Below, piece by piece: positions 34,508 to 46,903 of a stretch of DNA of 64,000 nucleotides. The notes below the pieces were generated by a model. It searched no databases. It was not told where the DNA came from and was given only the letters and a program-made list of their open reading frames with translations. Within the stretch, counting starts at the first letter, position 1. Each line of letters opens with the position of its first letter. A program made the position numbers and the translations under genes. Source of the DNA: Ancylostoma caninum. Lineage: Eukaryota; Nematoda; Chromadorea; Rhabditida; Ancylostomatidae. The stretch spans positions 1,416,501 through 1,480,500 of the forward strand of contig JBAJFG010000370.1 in NCBI GenBank assembly GCA_037903475.1, given 5' to 3'.

Positions 34508-35182
34508 TCACAGTCGTCGCAGTTTTCGGACGTTGTCCTTGTAGAACTTGCTATAGTCAGTGTCTACCGATCCAGAGTATTGATCCACAAGATCAAACAC
34601 CTTCTTCGGAATCTTTTTCTCTAAATAGTAGAAAAAAATACGGATAAGTTCATCAAAGTGAGAAATGAGGGACAAACCTTCTGTGCTTCGTTTTTCCCGA
34701 CGATTAGCCTCAAATCTTTCAAACGCTTCTTGGAATTCAGCGTACCTAAATTACCTCCTTCATTTTTTTTTCAGGAAACGTCGTATTAGTCCAAGAAAAC
34801 ATCCTGGTCTAGCTGCTGACTGCTCACTTCTGAGGCGGCAGCACTTTGCTGATGTATTTATCGATGTGAAGCTTCACGGTTGACTCGTCGGCACCCTGTT
34901 GACGGGCTTCGGTTACCAGCTCGTGCAGGGTTTCCTACGAAAATTAGCTATTCGAGGTGGTACTTCAAATCCACCATTTCACGAATCTTACAACAAAACC
35001 CTCCTTACCTGTTGATCCTGGCTCAAATACGTCGCATACGGTGATAGTGGACACCCTCGGGTCGGTCGTACTGGTTGAGCCACCTCTGGCACGCGGTTTA
35101 CTTCGGCTAATACAGTGCACAGAAGGAAAATATGTAGGAGGAGGAAGACGGAAAATAGTCTGTTGGGAGATCGTAACGGCAT
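34508..35182 (-). CDS. Small secreted protein, four exons, 153 aa, similar to one unit of nematode polyprotein allergen (ABA-1/NPA type)
   Basis: Exons: 35182-35009, 34934-34828, 34745-34678, 34620-34508 (174, 107, 68, 113 nt; 462 nt open). Residues 1 to about 26 form a signal peptide (LFSVFLLLHIFLLCTVLAE). The mature part has YLSQDQQETLHELVTEARQQ, then ADESTVKLHIDKYI, then YAEFQEAFERFEANRR. It is helical and charged with one cysteine. The WLSQEQ-like opening and the spacing of the helices are like the repeat unit of NPA lipid-binding allergens, which nematodes secrete as polyproteins cut at basic sites. RREKRST (about residue 109) is a good furin-type site. The family call is inference from pattern and could be wrong (FAR or SXP/RAL-2 proteins are alternatives). 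The acceptor TGATTTAG lies about 10 nt before the ATG. Confidence 0.8.
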
Positions 35183-35533
35183 CCCTATTCTCCTAAATCA
35201 ACTTTTCTTCGTGGGCATTTTGTATCTGCGAAACATTACACGCATTCCACAAGCAAATAACGACATGTGATCAGCTCTACTCTATTACTCTTCTTTTTCT
35301 AGGGGATTTGGTCTTCTTTTAGCATGTACACGTGGTCCCTGTGATTGATTGGTCAAAATCCAAATTTTTACACGTTTGTGACGAGCTGAGACTGAAAAAA
35401 TTAACTCCTACAAGTAAATTGACGCCATTGCATCGCCACATTCAACTGCGCTAAACGTTAAGTGAACTGAGACTGCCGATCTAGCCTTAGAGGAGTATCG
35501 CAGCCAGCTGGGCCACTGAATTCCTAATTCATA
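35183..35533. other. Short spacer upstream of the secreted-protein gene
   Basis: AT-rich sequence of 350 bp, presumably the promoter of the minus-strand secreted-protein gene. No distinctive motif was seen. Confidence 0.4.
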
Positions 35534-36413
35534 TTAGGTTGGTGCATAATAAATGCGGCTTTTTTGCGACTTCTTTTCTCGACAAAAATCGGTGCTTTTC
35601 AAATGGTTTTGAGGATGAAAACAATCCTCTCTCGTTATTAAAGGTGCCATCGAAAACCGCTTCCATATCCGACATAACATGCTCCATCAGTCTGGAAAAG
35701 TTGGAATACAGCACAGTCATTCCGCGATCTCGGCAAGCCTTTCAAAGATGGACCAATTAGCAAGGCTAAGTTGAGAAGGTTTTCATATTTATGAGGTACG
35801 AGCTTCATAGATTTAGAAAGAAGAGGTTGGCTATCAAATTCCAAGCACCAGAGATTTTGGGCAGCCTGGAAGGGGACGAAGGCTTGACAACGAGAATGCT
35901 GTTCGAACTCTTCATTATGGACCGTTTGGCCAAGGTACTCCCTCTCAAAATACTCAGAAAAGCATGGAAGTTGGCCAAATGGGTCAGCACGAACTCTCAG
36001 CCAGGAACAATGTTCAATTTCCACCGATTCTCTGTAGCAAAACGAGCAGGCTCCACTTCTGAGGAATCTCCTCAATTGAACCTCCTTGCCTTCCCCGCAG
36101 GGCGCAGCACGAGGTGGTCATTGACCACCAGGACTTAGTAGCGTCCTGCAGATTCAGGGGGCTTAGCACCAATGTCCGGGGCGTAGCCAACCGCTAACCG
36201 TCTACTGATGTTAGAGACAAGCAGATTTCAGAGAGGCACTTCTGGATAATCATCAAACTCGTGGCTGAAGACCACCGTTGTTCAACCAGTTGCTACATCC
36301 CTACCCTGCACTCTCGTGCGCTCCAGTGATAATCAGGTGTTGCTCAACCTGTAGGAGACGTATCATGTTGGAATTTTGACTGTAGATGCGCACTATACCA
36401 ACGAGTATCCCTC

Positions 36414-36568
36414 CAAAGTGGCACCGTTCTTTTTTGAGAAACCGTCTTCGTTTTTGAGAAAAACCGTCATTAATGGTCAAAAAGTGGTTTTTGACCATTT
36501 TTTGACCATTAATGACGGTTTTTCTCAAAAACGAAGACGGTTTCCCAAAAACGAAAGATGCCACTTTG
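36414..36568. repeat. Almost perfect 155-bp hairpin
   Basis: Left arm (from CAAAGTGGCA at 36414 to about 36489) and right arm (to TGCCACTTTG at 36568) are complementary over about 70 bp with few mismatches, around a very small loop. Words include CGTCTTCGTTTTTGAGAAAA and its complement, and TGACCATTAATGACGG. It sits in the centre of the 2.7 kb foldback element, and a transcript would form a long double-stranded stem. Confidence 0.88.
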
Positions 36569-37264
36569 GGGGAGAGTTGATACCACCTAGGCGCATATCT
36601 TGGAGTTGACAGCGTATCGGAACAATTCCTCAAACGAGAGAAATTTCCTGGGAAAGTTCCGGGTTTGAGAGAAAAAACCACGCTCCAATGACAATTTCTT
36701 GTATCTGACAGGTCCTATAACAAGTTTCAACTAGCGGCAACAAACAGTTCCGTACTGAGATCGGTTTTTCGAGGATTTTAGCTAGAATTTGAGATGATTT
36801 AGGCTGTCTTCGCCAAATGGTACGCATTTCTTGCTGAAACATCATTCGTCGTCTCACTAACGCTTATTCAAATCACTTTTTTAGTGCTATCTGCTTTTCC
36901 TGAAAGAACCTAGTGTGTAGGTACTTAGTAGCCCATTTCGGAATCCGACTGGACTTGGTACTCCCCAACCGACACTGACCACCTAGTGCTGCGCCCTGCT
37001 TCCCCGGCTGCCAAGAGTTCCTGGTCGTCGAAATTCGCTAGTAGAGCTCTTCTTTCTTCATCTGCAGGATCATACCTTACCACTTGAACTATTTAAATAT
37101 TTTTCGACTTGGCTTTGCTGTTTTTTCTTCAGCCAAAATTTCGTTGAGATCGCCGAATGACTGCGCTGCACTCCATGCTTTCCCGAAGTGGTGAAGCATG
37201 AGATGGTGAATGTGGATACGATTTTCGATAACACTGTTACTAAGCGGAAGAAGAGGATTGTTTA

Positions 37265-38153
37265 CGAGGTGCGCACAAATTATTGGCGCATGGTCTTTTG
37301 AGCCCTATTCAGCGGCGATTGAGCCAATTCATAGGCTGTGTTGTGGATATGTTTGCTGGAACAGTATCCACTGTAAACAACACCAAGCTTGTCGAGTGAT
37401 CTCATTGCTGGTCTGCAAAGACTTGTGGAAGCTTCCTTGACATGCAGGTGTTATTTCAGAAGATCTTTTCAAGACTCATCAGGGACCAACTTCAACCAGT
37501 CTGTTCCAATCTACTAAGTAGTAGATACCTTATCACTAATATATCCAAAACGGAGCTTATGGGAATGCAAATGAAGTGAATTATGTAGACAATCCCTTCA
37601 AGCTAAAATTCAAGGAAATCATCCGTGAAACCACATTTGGACAAATTTCGCCTTGCAAATTGGGGACGGGCGAGTTTGGAAAAGCCACTTCTTCCTAGTA
37701 CAGTTGGGAGTCTTCCACGGTTTCGGAACGACTACTATATTTGCTCTTCTGATGATTAGCAGTCCTGAATTCGCAAAAAAAATTAGCAAAAACGGTCTGT
37801 TAGATACGCCTGCTTTCACCACGGTAATCATTTGGTGGTCCAAGCAACGGTGAGCGCACTGTAGTTGAGACATAGCCGTGACCTATCACACATGTATGAT
37901 CGAAGTGTTCTAAAGTCTACCTAAGGGAATGTTGGAAGGAAGGACGCTGTCACCGACCTCGTGTCGCCAGCGGTTGGACCAGGAGATTTTCTGAAGCCTG
38001 TGTAGGCACAGGTGAAGGTCACTTGGGAAAGCAGCTAATATTTACGGTTGAGATGACTCAAGGAAGGACACCTACAACATGACTTGTGATTTCGATCAAT
38101 CCTTCCTGACTGGTATTCAAGAAGCCAAGCGCCAATAATTCGTGCGCACCCTG
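37265..38153. mobile_element. Nested TA-flanked element with GGTGCGCAC...TTATTGGCGC ends
   Basis: The inverted ends are (A/G)GGTGCGCACRAATTATTGG followed by CGC; left starts at 37265, right ends at 38153. TA flanks both sides (37263-37264, 38154-38155). Removing it rejoins the right arm of the surrounding element (GAGGATTGTTTA next to CATTAACAAAAACG), matching the intact left arm, which confirms insertion. It is 889 bp, and no transposase is recognised. Confidence 0.82.
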
Positions 38154-38240
38154 TACATTAACAAAAACGTTCAAGAAGCGTTAATTTTTAACGAAAATAG
38201 CAGTCGCGAAAAAAGTCGCATTAATTATGCACCAACCTAA

Positions 38241-40834
38241 TGCATAGTGTATTGAATGTGGGCGGCCCGATTTTAAGATTCTGTAGTTGTATAGTACTAG
38301 GAAAGTACTCACAGCGTAAAGGTTCATTTTAGGGAAAAACACAGTTGGATGCTTGAAATGAAGGTAAACATGAGCCTAATAGCAGACGACCAATTCCGGT
38401 TTAGAACACTGCAGCTGGAGAGGGTGGTGCGGGCTCTTTGATTGGCAGTTCAGCCACCTGGCCAGTAACAGATCTCAGTTTCACCGCCTTTTCGAGCAGC
38501 AACGCCAAGTACTTGGCCCTGTAAACCCGTATCAGCCGTACAGTATTCGTTTCGAACTTTTTCCGGAGCAATGACCTTGATGATGGATCTGATCGTAGTA
38601 GGAGAAAAATTTTATACAAAAATCAACAGCTTTCTTATAAACAGAGTTCAGACAGAATGAACTTCGACTATAATATTTGCAGATTCGGGGGATCCTGAAA
38701 ATTCGAAGAAATCATGGATTCTAAAAGTTTTGAAAAACACTCATTCTGAAGTTTAGTGAGTACTAGAGGTTCGAAAAATTGAGTATTCGAAAATTCGGAA
38801 AACGTTCTCGAATGCGAGACTCTGAAGTAAACCTCCGACAATTCTGGATCATTAACCTATTAAAGGTTGTGTCCTTATTTGCATGTATCCGAAATTTTAA
38901 GTTCGCATATCCTCGAAATTCTAAGTGTTCTACCGTTTTTTCGACTCTAGAATGTTGGTGAACATTTTAATAATTGGGGTACTGCCAGCTAGCCTCTGCA
39001 CCCAGGCTCGCTGGCACTGTTCAGCGGTGGGTAGACTTGTGTTTTTAAGGGGAAACCATGTATTTGGATGTCAATAGTTGCTCTCTCACTTGTTCAATGT
39101 TTTAGCTGATTACTCCGTAAATGACTAATAAATATTGATATTGATAATGATTACAATGGTAACACTGATACATGAGTCTTGTCATTTTAAAGGTAGGAAA
39201 AACAGTGAGGATATCAGGAATAACATATGAACTGAACTGCGATCCAAGGAAGGAGCGGGTCCAATGGGCTTCGCGGGCACTAGTTGGTCAGAAAAGGATG
39301 GAGGGCATGAAGCGTTAAAAAAGCTCTGGACATCTATCACTTGAGGAACTATCAAAGATGTTCCAGGACCATTAAAACAAAGAAACGCTCTATGGTCATC
39401 TAAGGTGTTCAACTGATTGAATCAGAGGCACAATCCGAGCCACAAATAGCCAGTGGACGACATACGCTCCTGGCTATGGACGGAGAAATCCCAGCACAAC
39501 TATAAATACTCAGTACCTCACTATGACGAACAGCAAACAGTGGACTTGTTGCTGGTGTTTACTCAGGACTGACTGGTCAGGCGTTGTTTCGTTAGTAGTC
39601 GTTTGGTCAGCTGGCTAGTAGAAACACCTCGAGCACAAAAATCCTCATATTTACCATGATCATCATGCCTATTTTGAGCTCAGCATGAGCTTTGAAGTAA
39701 AAACGGGAACAATAAGGATACTAATGGAGGATAGGGGTTGGGATCGAGCGGAAACTTTATGTTCCAGCTGAATTCTATTGTGTTTCTAGGAATTTCCTCC
39801 AGGAACGGACGGAAATACCCGAGGAGCTGGTAGAAATAGTGCGGATACGAGGGGAATTGCAATACTGCTCAATGAAAATGAGGTTGATTCTGCTTGCAGG
39901 AAATAGGTTTGCGAGGAAAATGAGAACAGGTTAGTTTCTCATCATAGTTTTTTCATATCAACTCGTGTTTTTGTGAAGTGTGCTCAAATAATCAACTTCA
40001 AGAAATGAAAAGAAGGCACTCCACGTGAAAATTTTGGAAAAAAGAAAGTTAATTTCGCGAGAAAAATTTTCAAACATCCACAGGGATTCCTGAAAAAAAA
40101 AAAAATTAGGCGAATGGAAAAAGGTCGAAAGCATGACTCTTGTCTGACAATTTCATCAATCCTTAGCTTGAACTTGCAAGGGGTAATTACCTAAGGGGTA
40201 ACTTAAGTTTAATTGAAATTCAATTGAGAAATAACCAAAGACATCTTGACTTTTCCACCTAAGAAATGTCTCCAAGTAGGAATTTTCAAGGATTAAAGAG
40301 AAAGATGTGAGGAAGTTTGAACAACGAAGAATCGCAGGTGTTGAGGATTTTATGAAGATTTTAAATTTAAATTAAAATAAATTCGTTCTTTAAAATACAC
40401 ACAAGAAGCTAGGGAAAAATAAAAGAGTGGGTGAAGGCCGATTGTTGATCCATGGTTGCCACCAATTCCCGGCGGCTCTACTACCTAAACTTTACAGCGT
40501 ACTGGTGTTGGACATTCGCGAGTGGTGCGAATTCGAGCAAGATCTGCCAACTTTCACGATAAAACGCTGAAATTCTGGTTAAGTCCGCACTTACGCAGTA
40601 ACCCTCTCATATTTTTCTGCTTGTTTAATAAGAATTTCCAAGAGAAACTCGTGCAAATTCCACAAGATTTTACAGCGTTTCTGTTAGTGTTTCCCATATC
40701 CCATGCAAGTTCTTCCACTGAACTACACCGATTTTCTCTTAAAAAACATGTAGATGAGGAAACGCTACTAAAAATATTCCACAGAAGATAATCCTATAAT
40801 ATTCGTATAGTTAACTGTGGGCATACTGTAAATA
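38241..40834. other. Intergenic, no supported gene
   Basis: A minus-strand frame at 38619-38401 ends RAKYLALLLEKAVKLRSVTG and ELPIKEPAPPSPAAVF. Its composition is protein-like, and it may be a last exon, but an alternative frame across the same bases is equally open, and I cannot name it. Otherwise the stretch is AT-rich with only degenerate frames (for example around 39190-39420). Confidence 0.28.
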
Positions 40835-40988
40835 CAGGGTGTCCCAGAATAATGTTTACACTGTTTGAACTTTAACAATTCCATCCCGAATAATGGAAAG
40901 CACGAACTTTTTTTCGGCGCTAAATTCAACTTCCGCCCTTTGCAGCAATGATGTTGGAAGAGTATGGACATTGTTTTGGGACACACAG
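40835..40988. mobile_element. Very small TA-flanked inverted-repeat element
   Basis: TA then CAGGGTGTCCCAGAATAATG at the left and the complement of CTGTGTGTCCCAAAACAATG at the right (ending about 40988, then TTA). CAGGGTGTCCC is a common end of IS630/Tc1/mariner-class elements. It is about 154 bp long and non-coding. Confidence 0.55.
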
Positions 40989-41225
40989 TTACTGCAGTAT
41001 GGACTCCCTATCCCTGCAGAAGGACTTGAGCGCGCGAAATGGATTTCATATTCGTTACTGGCACACCAAAAATGCTCTTGCTACTGCCGTTTTTATGAAA
41101 ATAAGGTAAAAAAACTCGCGTCAATTTAAGGAGATCCAAAAAAACATGCAGTGTCGAGGATGTTATTTTTCAGGTCACAGTACGCCTAGTGCACCCCAAA
41201 GGTATCTGTATAAATAAGTAAACAG

Positions 41226-42455
41226 TCAAATAAACACTGCAGAGTTGAGGGCCAGAGCAGAGCTGTGGACCACCAGTAGGGCCCCAGTCACTGAGTGGAC
41301 GCGAAAGAACCGTTTGGGTGTAATGCGAGCCGAGGAGCGAACCGTAAAGAAGCTAAGCCAAAAACGAAAACGCTGCAAAAGGCAAACACGACCCCGACGA
41401 GAGTCACTGCAGCGGATTAGCTCGAGCCCCGTACGGGCGCACGACGTCACCACAGCATTTGAATAGGCGGCTTTTGAGTCGCAGTGAACCACTTGAGTGA
41501 CCATCGCGGTCATCTTAATGGTGTCACCTCGACGCAGTTTTTTTCAGCTGCACAGCGGTTTTTCTCAGGTGGAACGTAGAGGAGATCAAATATGTATGGT
41601 GTTCAATTACAGGAGCGGTCTCTTTTTGTTGCAGGGCACCTTCAAGCATGGGACGTTGCTAGATAAATCTTTACTCTTGTGTCTTGTAAGCGAAATATGC
41701 TCAAGGTGGTCCTCTTCACATACTCTGAGTAAAGAATCTTAACAAAAAACGTATTCAAACATAAAATTACTGGCAAAAAAAACATGAAAGTGATTATCGA
41801 AAAATCTGACCTAGATATAGTTGAGTAAGGCTGTCAGGCTTTTCTGGGATTTTATCAATATATGAGTACAGGAAATACGGGCCGACCCAAAAAGCGTTGG
41901 ATAGAGTAATTGGCGAAATTCCAACGTTGCTCTGGGAAAGACCGCACTGGCGATTGGATGAAGGTATTTGAAGGAGTTGTAGAGAAACCAGCCGAAGTCT
42001 TCGCACGGAAGACTAGATGTTCGTTATGCCGGCGTGATAAAACAGTGCAAACAATAAACAATAAACAGTGTGAGCACAACGAATACGTAGTTGATGTTCG
42101 ATGTCCAATGCTTACGTAAAGGCAAGGTTGTGGGGATCTCAGCCGAGTTTATAGTCAGAGATGTGCCACTTTCTTCCTGATGGTGAAATGGCAAAAAAAA
42201 TTAATTCTGCACGTACAGGGTGTGATCGTGCCGTGTTCTAATGTAATAATACAGCACTTCCTTACCGTAGACGAAAAGAAAGGGTGGGTGCCTTCTCTCC
42301 AACGCATCAGAGAAGGGAATTAGTTGGAGTTTTCCTGGACTTTAAAAACCTATTTTTAATTCCTTGTTCTTAACTACAATAACATATTTGTCGAACAATA
42401 TTTCACAATATGCGGCATTTCGTTAGATCAATCCATTCTTTATTCGTCATAGTTA
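41226..42455. other. Intergenic with a possible LINE tail fragment
   Basis: On the plus strand, 41862-41960 reads STGNTGRPKKRWIE and AKFQRCSGKDRTGDW, resembling the GRPxKRW tail of RTE-type reverse transcriptases, with stops. The rest shows no gene. Confidence 0.3.
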
Positions 42456-42617
42456 CAAGGGAGGTGCAAGAGCATTGGCTCGCAGATCGGAATGAAACCT
42501 ATCCGGCTTGGAATCTTTGATTGAGAAAGTGCTGCAGTACATATTTCATCACTGCCCACGGGGTCAAAAAATAGAAATCCCACTACATCATTACATGCGT
42601 CTCTGTAAGTCGTCAGC

Positions 42618-42692
42618 GACGGAGTGGCCGAGTGGGAAAGTTACTGGACTGTTAGGCAGAGGGCCGAGGGTTCGAAGCCCGTGAGAGTCCAT
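42618..42692 (+). repeat. tRNA-like module inside the TTA-flanked element
   Basis: GTGGCCGAGTGGG (A box, 42624-42636) and GGGTTCGAAGCCC (B box, 42668-42680) have tRNA-Leu/Ser-like spelling and spacing. The region GACGGAGTGGCCGAGT would make a poor acceptor stem with the downstream sequence. It is therefore rated as a tRNA-derived module rather than a working tRNA gene. Confidence 0.5.
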
Positions 42693-42855
42693 TCGCATGC
42701 CTGCGCACGCAGCGTGCGGCCGGTTACCCCTGCTACCACCGGTGATCTAACATACTCAGCTTGTATTCTCGCTTATTGAACTGCTATACATTAGTCTACG
42801 CTTCCACCAGCGACTATCACCGACGATTATCGACGTCTGTGAGTATCATTGTGGC

Positions 42856-43794
42856 GTGATACGAATACAAGTAACCTTATTGCCACTTTCGCAGGCGGTT
42901 TTCTTCTTTGTACCCTGCGTACTTTGGTCCCATCGATTCACAATGTCCAGCACGCCCCTGTTCTCAATACCAGTTCAGGAGCGATCGAGGAAAAGGTTTT
43001 GCTTCGACGTATCGCCGTCCTCAAATAGCGAGTTCGATAGGGATGTCAATCTACCATTGAGTGATGAAGCCCTCCCAAAGAACCTTCGTACGGTAATTGC
43101 AACGCTGCTGGAAGACCGTAAGCTCTTGGAAACTGTTCTCAACCGTAACCGTGAACTAACTGAGGAGGTTAACCTCCTCAGGAAGGAGAATTTAGAACTC
43201 AAGAATTCTTTGTCTAGCTCAAAACTAATTCCTCAAAATGCAGATGCTTGTTCTTCTGCTAATGAGTCTCGTTCTGTTTCTCCGGTTCCGCCTCCTGTAG
43301 ATGATCCTGATGCTGAACGTAAGAGATGTGTTGTTGTAGGAGGCATGCGCGAAAGCGCGTCACCTATTCCTTCACGCAGAGTTGTTGATGATATAAATGC
43401 AGCGTGTCATTTCATGGATTTTTTGGGAGTTGAATGTTCACCAGTTTCCGTCTTTCGCATGGGACGCTTTAACCATTCTTATCCCAGTCTTGGTAAAATT
43501 GTGCTTCCTACTTAATTTCATGCCAACTTGATGTTGCGTCGTGCTTCTCGTCTCAAGCACTACACGACCCAAAAAATATTTATTCGCCCCTCTCTTCCGA
43601 AGGCCGAGAGGGTCAGACTTCGTGCTGAACGAGTAGCAAGGCGCAAGAACATGAATCGTGATAATATACTTGAATCCACTCCGCCTCTAATCAATGCGAG
43701 CGCACAAAACAATCCACCTGGCCCCATTGTCAATGTTCAACCGAATGGTTCCGGTTCCTCGGAACCTCAACGATCAATGGAACTGTCAAACTGA
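42856..43794 (+). pseudogene. LINE ORF1-like protein, one in-frame stop
   Basis: A frame of about 312 codons is broken by a single TAA at 43513-43515 (the two parts are in the same frame). It has a coiled-coil-like stretch (LLEDRKLLETVLNRNRELTE and EVNLLRKENLELKNS) followed by a basic part KAERVRLRAERVARRK. The part RCVVVGGMRESASPI...VFRMGR is like the nucleic-acid-binding middle of CR1-type ORF1 proteins in invertebrates. ORF1 would coat the element's RNA. It is followed after 26 bp by ORF2. Confidence 0.75.
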
Positions 43795-43820
43795 GCACAC
43801 ATCTCCGGTACCCTGATAAG

Positions 43821-46611
43821 GTGATATCATGTTTAATGACTAACATTCGCTCTATTCTCAAAAATGGCTGTAGTCTAGCTTTCCAAATCCAGCGATATGG
43901 TTTTGATATAGTAGCCCTTGCTGAAACATGGCTCAAACCAGACGTTTGTGTGGAGCCCCTCCTCGGAGAGAGCCTTTCTAGATACGAAACATTCAGGTAT
44001 GATAGACCCATCAAAAAGGGAGGAGGTGTAGCACTTTTCAATGAATCGCATCTTTCACTCCTTCAAATTTTTGAAGAAGCAATCCCAGATGCACATGAAC
44101 TGCTTTGCTGTGACATGACTACGTGTTCTTACAATATGAGAATATTGGTCGTTTACAGGACTCCCTGCTGTCTATTGGCATGAGTGACCAACTTTTTAAA
44201 GCAATTAGTGATTTGATATCATGTGACCGTTACTGCATAGTGCTAGGAGATTTTAGCATATCGAAATTGACTGGAATAGAAACCTCACACATAAGCAGCT
44301 TAGCGCCGTTTTAAAATCCTTCCTAAATTTATGCAAAATTCACAACCTATCACAACATATCAGGTCTAGCACTTTTGGTAAGAATACTCTTGATCTTGTG
44401 TTAAGTACCAATACAGAAATTATCTCGGATATTAGGGTAGGTCCTCCTGTTGGGTCTAGTGACCACAAATCAGTCACATTTGACTTGAACATCTCTCGGC
44501 AGAAGCCAATGCTCGCTGTCAGGAGAAATTTCAAAGATGCTGATTTTGAAAAAATCAATCAATACTTGCTTGGTGTGGATTGGTATGGATCCTTCAGATC
44601 TGTATCTACCGTTAACGATATGTATGAGCTGCTCATCGCCATTCCTCATCATGTTATCGATAAGTTTATTCCACTTGGCAAGGTACTCGCCAACCAAACG
44701 AAACTTCCATCTCACTTGAAGGCCTTGGCAGATAGAAGAGCTGCTGCATGGGAACTAGCCACCAGGACTGGAAATCTTTCCAGTTGGCATGCTTTCAGGA
44801 AACTGAATTTTGAATTCGAGCGTAGGCTCAAGAAGTGCAATGCTTTCATCGAAAAGAAAGTCATCGAGTCCAGAAGCAAGGCTACATTCTACAAATTTTT
44901 AAAGTCCAAATTAGTCACTAAGTCAAAGTTGGGACCTATTTTGAAAGAAGATAATACCATTGTAACAACTGATTTGGAAAAGGCGGAGATCTTCGCCGAC
45001 GTTTTCGAAAAGTCTTTCACATCAAGTGACAAAACTATGAGGCATAGTTCAGACCCCCTATATCCCATGACGAAGGAATCAGCATGGTTCTATGCTGAGG
45101 AAGTACACACCCTTCTTGCTCATTGGCCGACTTCGTACTCACGGACACCTGATGATCTACCCTTGTACTTTATCAAAAATGTTGCTGCAGTTATCAGTGC
45201 ACCTCTTGCCTTCATTTTCAATCTCAGCTTTATGCGGGCAGAAGTGCCGGCCAAGTGGAAGCTTTCTTTTGTAACACCAATTCCTAAAAAACCACCCTAC
45301 TCCTCGCTGCAAAATTTTCGCCCCATAAGCATCACCTCTATCTTTGCGAGGCCCTTTGAAAAAATTCTTAAGAAAGGAATTGTTAAACACCTTGATGAGT
45401 TCTCTATTATCTCAGAATACCAACATGGGTTCCAAAACGGCAAGTCGACGGTTACAGCCATGATTCAGAGTCTGAATGATTGGACTCACTCACTTGATGC
45501 TGGAAAAAGTATTGATGTGGTCTATTTTGATTTTTCTAAAGCTTTTGGCCGTGTCCCTCACAATAAACTTATTCTGAAACTGCAACAGGTGGGGATCCAC
45601 CCACGTATTGTTGAGTGGATTCGTTCTTTCATTTCGGAAAGGTAGTTTTCAGTTCGTGTAAACTCATCCTTCTCTAAACCTAGGAGAATGGTTAGCGGGG
45701 TTCCTCAAGGAGGGGTCCTTTCCCCTATCTTGTTCAACATTTATACTTATGAACTACCGTCACTCATTCTACATAGGGGTGTTAAGTGCAGTGTTTTCGC
45801 TGATGACCTCAAAATATACCATACCATTTCAACATCGGGTGATATAGGAGTACTGCAAACCGCAGTCAATGCTGTACAAGAATGGTCTGCTGACTGGGAA
45901 CTTCCGCTGTGTAAAGAGAAGATAAAAGTTTTACATCTTGGATCAAAAAACCCTGTAGGCAACTACTCTGTTGAGAGTTTTGTAATCCAGCATGCTGATC
46001 AGATTTAAGTTCTCGGCTTTCTGGTGACTAAGGATCTATGCTTCGATGCACATTATTACCAAATCGCTTCAAAGGCTTCCAGGTTAGTGTTTCATCTATT
46101 TCGAGCTCTTAGCACACGTAACGTTGAAGTTCTGCTCCGAGCTTATAAGACATTTGTTCGCCCAGTACTAGAATATGGCACCGCTGTTTTCAATCCATGC
46201 AAACTTGCAACAGCTGCCAAACTTGAGAGAGTTCAAAATAGTTTCACTAGAAAACTCATGGCAAGATCACTTGGTTTTTTATATGAAGGGATCCCACATA
46301 AAGACATAAAGAAAGAAATGCTAATTTCCGGCTTCCATCCCTAGCGATTAGAAGACGGAAGTTTGATCTGATACTATTCCATAAAATCATCAATGGTATG
46401 TGTAAAATCAGACCTGAAATGTTCTGTTCATCTAGACCCTCTCTCACCAGGGGCAATAAAATACTCTATTCTACGGGCTAAGCACAATTGCAGGTTACAT
46501 TTCTTCACCAACAGAGCTGGTTCTGAGTATGTGAGACTACACAATAGGAAACCATTTCCTACCAAACTCAACTCTTTCAAAAATATGATTGACACTTATC
46601 TGGGAATGTAG
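43821..46611 (+). pseudogene. LINE ORF2 (endonuclease and reverse transcriptase, CR1-like), interrupted
   Basis: APE-type endonuclease: MTNIRSILKNG, DIVALAETWLKP, KKGGGVALFNES, LGDFSISKL and SSDHKSVTFDLN. Then reverse transcriptase: FVTPIPKKPP, NFRPISITSIFARPFEKIL, EYQHGFQNGKSTVTAMI, VYFDFSKAFGRVPHNKLILK, SGVPQGGVLSPILFNIYTYE, and the active site VFADDLKIYH (about 45797). The tail includes YKTFVRPVLEYGTAVFNP. Stops or shifts at about 44180, 44310, 45643, 46006 and 46342 make it inactive. The reverse transcriptase is otherwise well preserved, so insertion was fairly recent. The order and motifs fit the CR1/Jockey group. Confidence 0.88.
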
Positions 46612-46903
46612 GTGGATGCTCAGTGAATTCCCACAATCCTTGTGCCTACCCGTTCTTCTTTCTTTTTTCTATAATTTGTTCATAGTAGTCATAGTTGTTG
46701 CAGTTTTATCGTTTTATGGTTTTAGTTTTATGCCTCAAGTTTGCCTACCTCACCTTCATTGTTACTAATGTGTTACACATGAGTGATCTCATGTAATAAA
46801 TTACTATTTTGCATTTTTGTTTTTTTTTTTTTGTTCTTTGGAGTCGAGGGCAGTAATGAAATACATTGTGTAGCACCTACTCAAACAAAGATTCAAGCCA
46901 GAT

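Larger units (their letters stand above)
35534..38240. mobile_element. Mariner-ended foldback element, 2.7 kb, with a nested insertion
   Basis: The ends TTAGGTTGGTGCATAATAAA (35534) and its inverted copy ending at 38240 are typical mariner termini. TA precedes the left end; TG follows the right end, so the target duplication has decayed. The arms are themselves inverted copies: the complement of 35600-35725 aligns with 37140-37262, sharing GAGATCGC, GAATGACTG and TGGATA...GATTTTCGAT-like words. Another inverted pair GCGCCCTGC...CCCC lies at about 36093 and 36990. No transposase is readable. Open frames in the left arm (for example minus 36075-35638) are of arm sequence and unassigned. Confidence 0.8.

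Noticed and set aside
35638..36075. 145-codon minus ORF in the left arm of the foldback element
   Set aside because: I looked for mariner transposase motifs (catalytic aspartates, HPPYSPDLAP-like) and found none; the arm sequence has an inverted counterpart with stops.
42618..42692. Functional tRNA-Leu or tRNA-Ser gene
   Set aside because: The A and B boxes fit, but acceptor and anticodon stems do not pair well, and the module is inside a transposable element.
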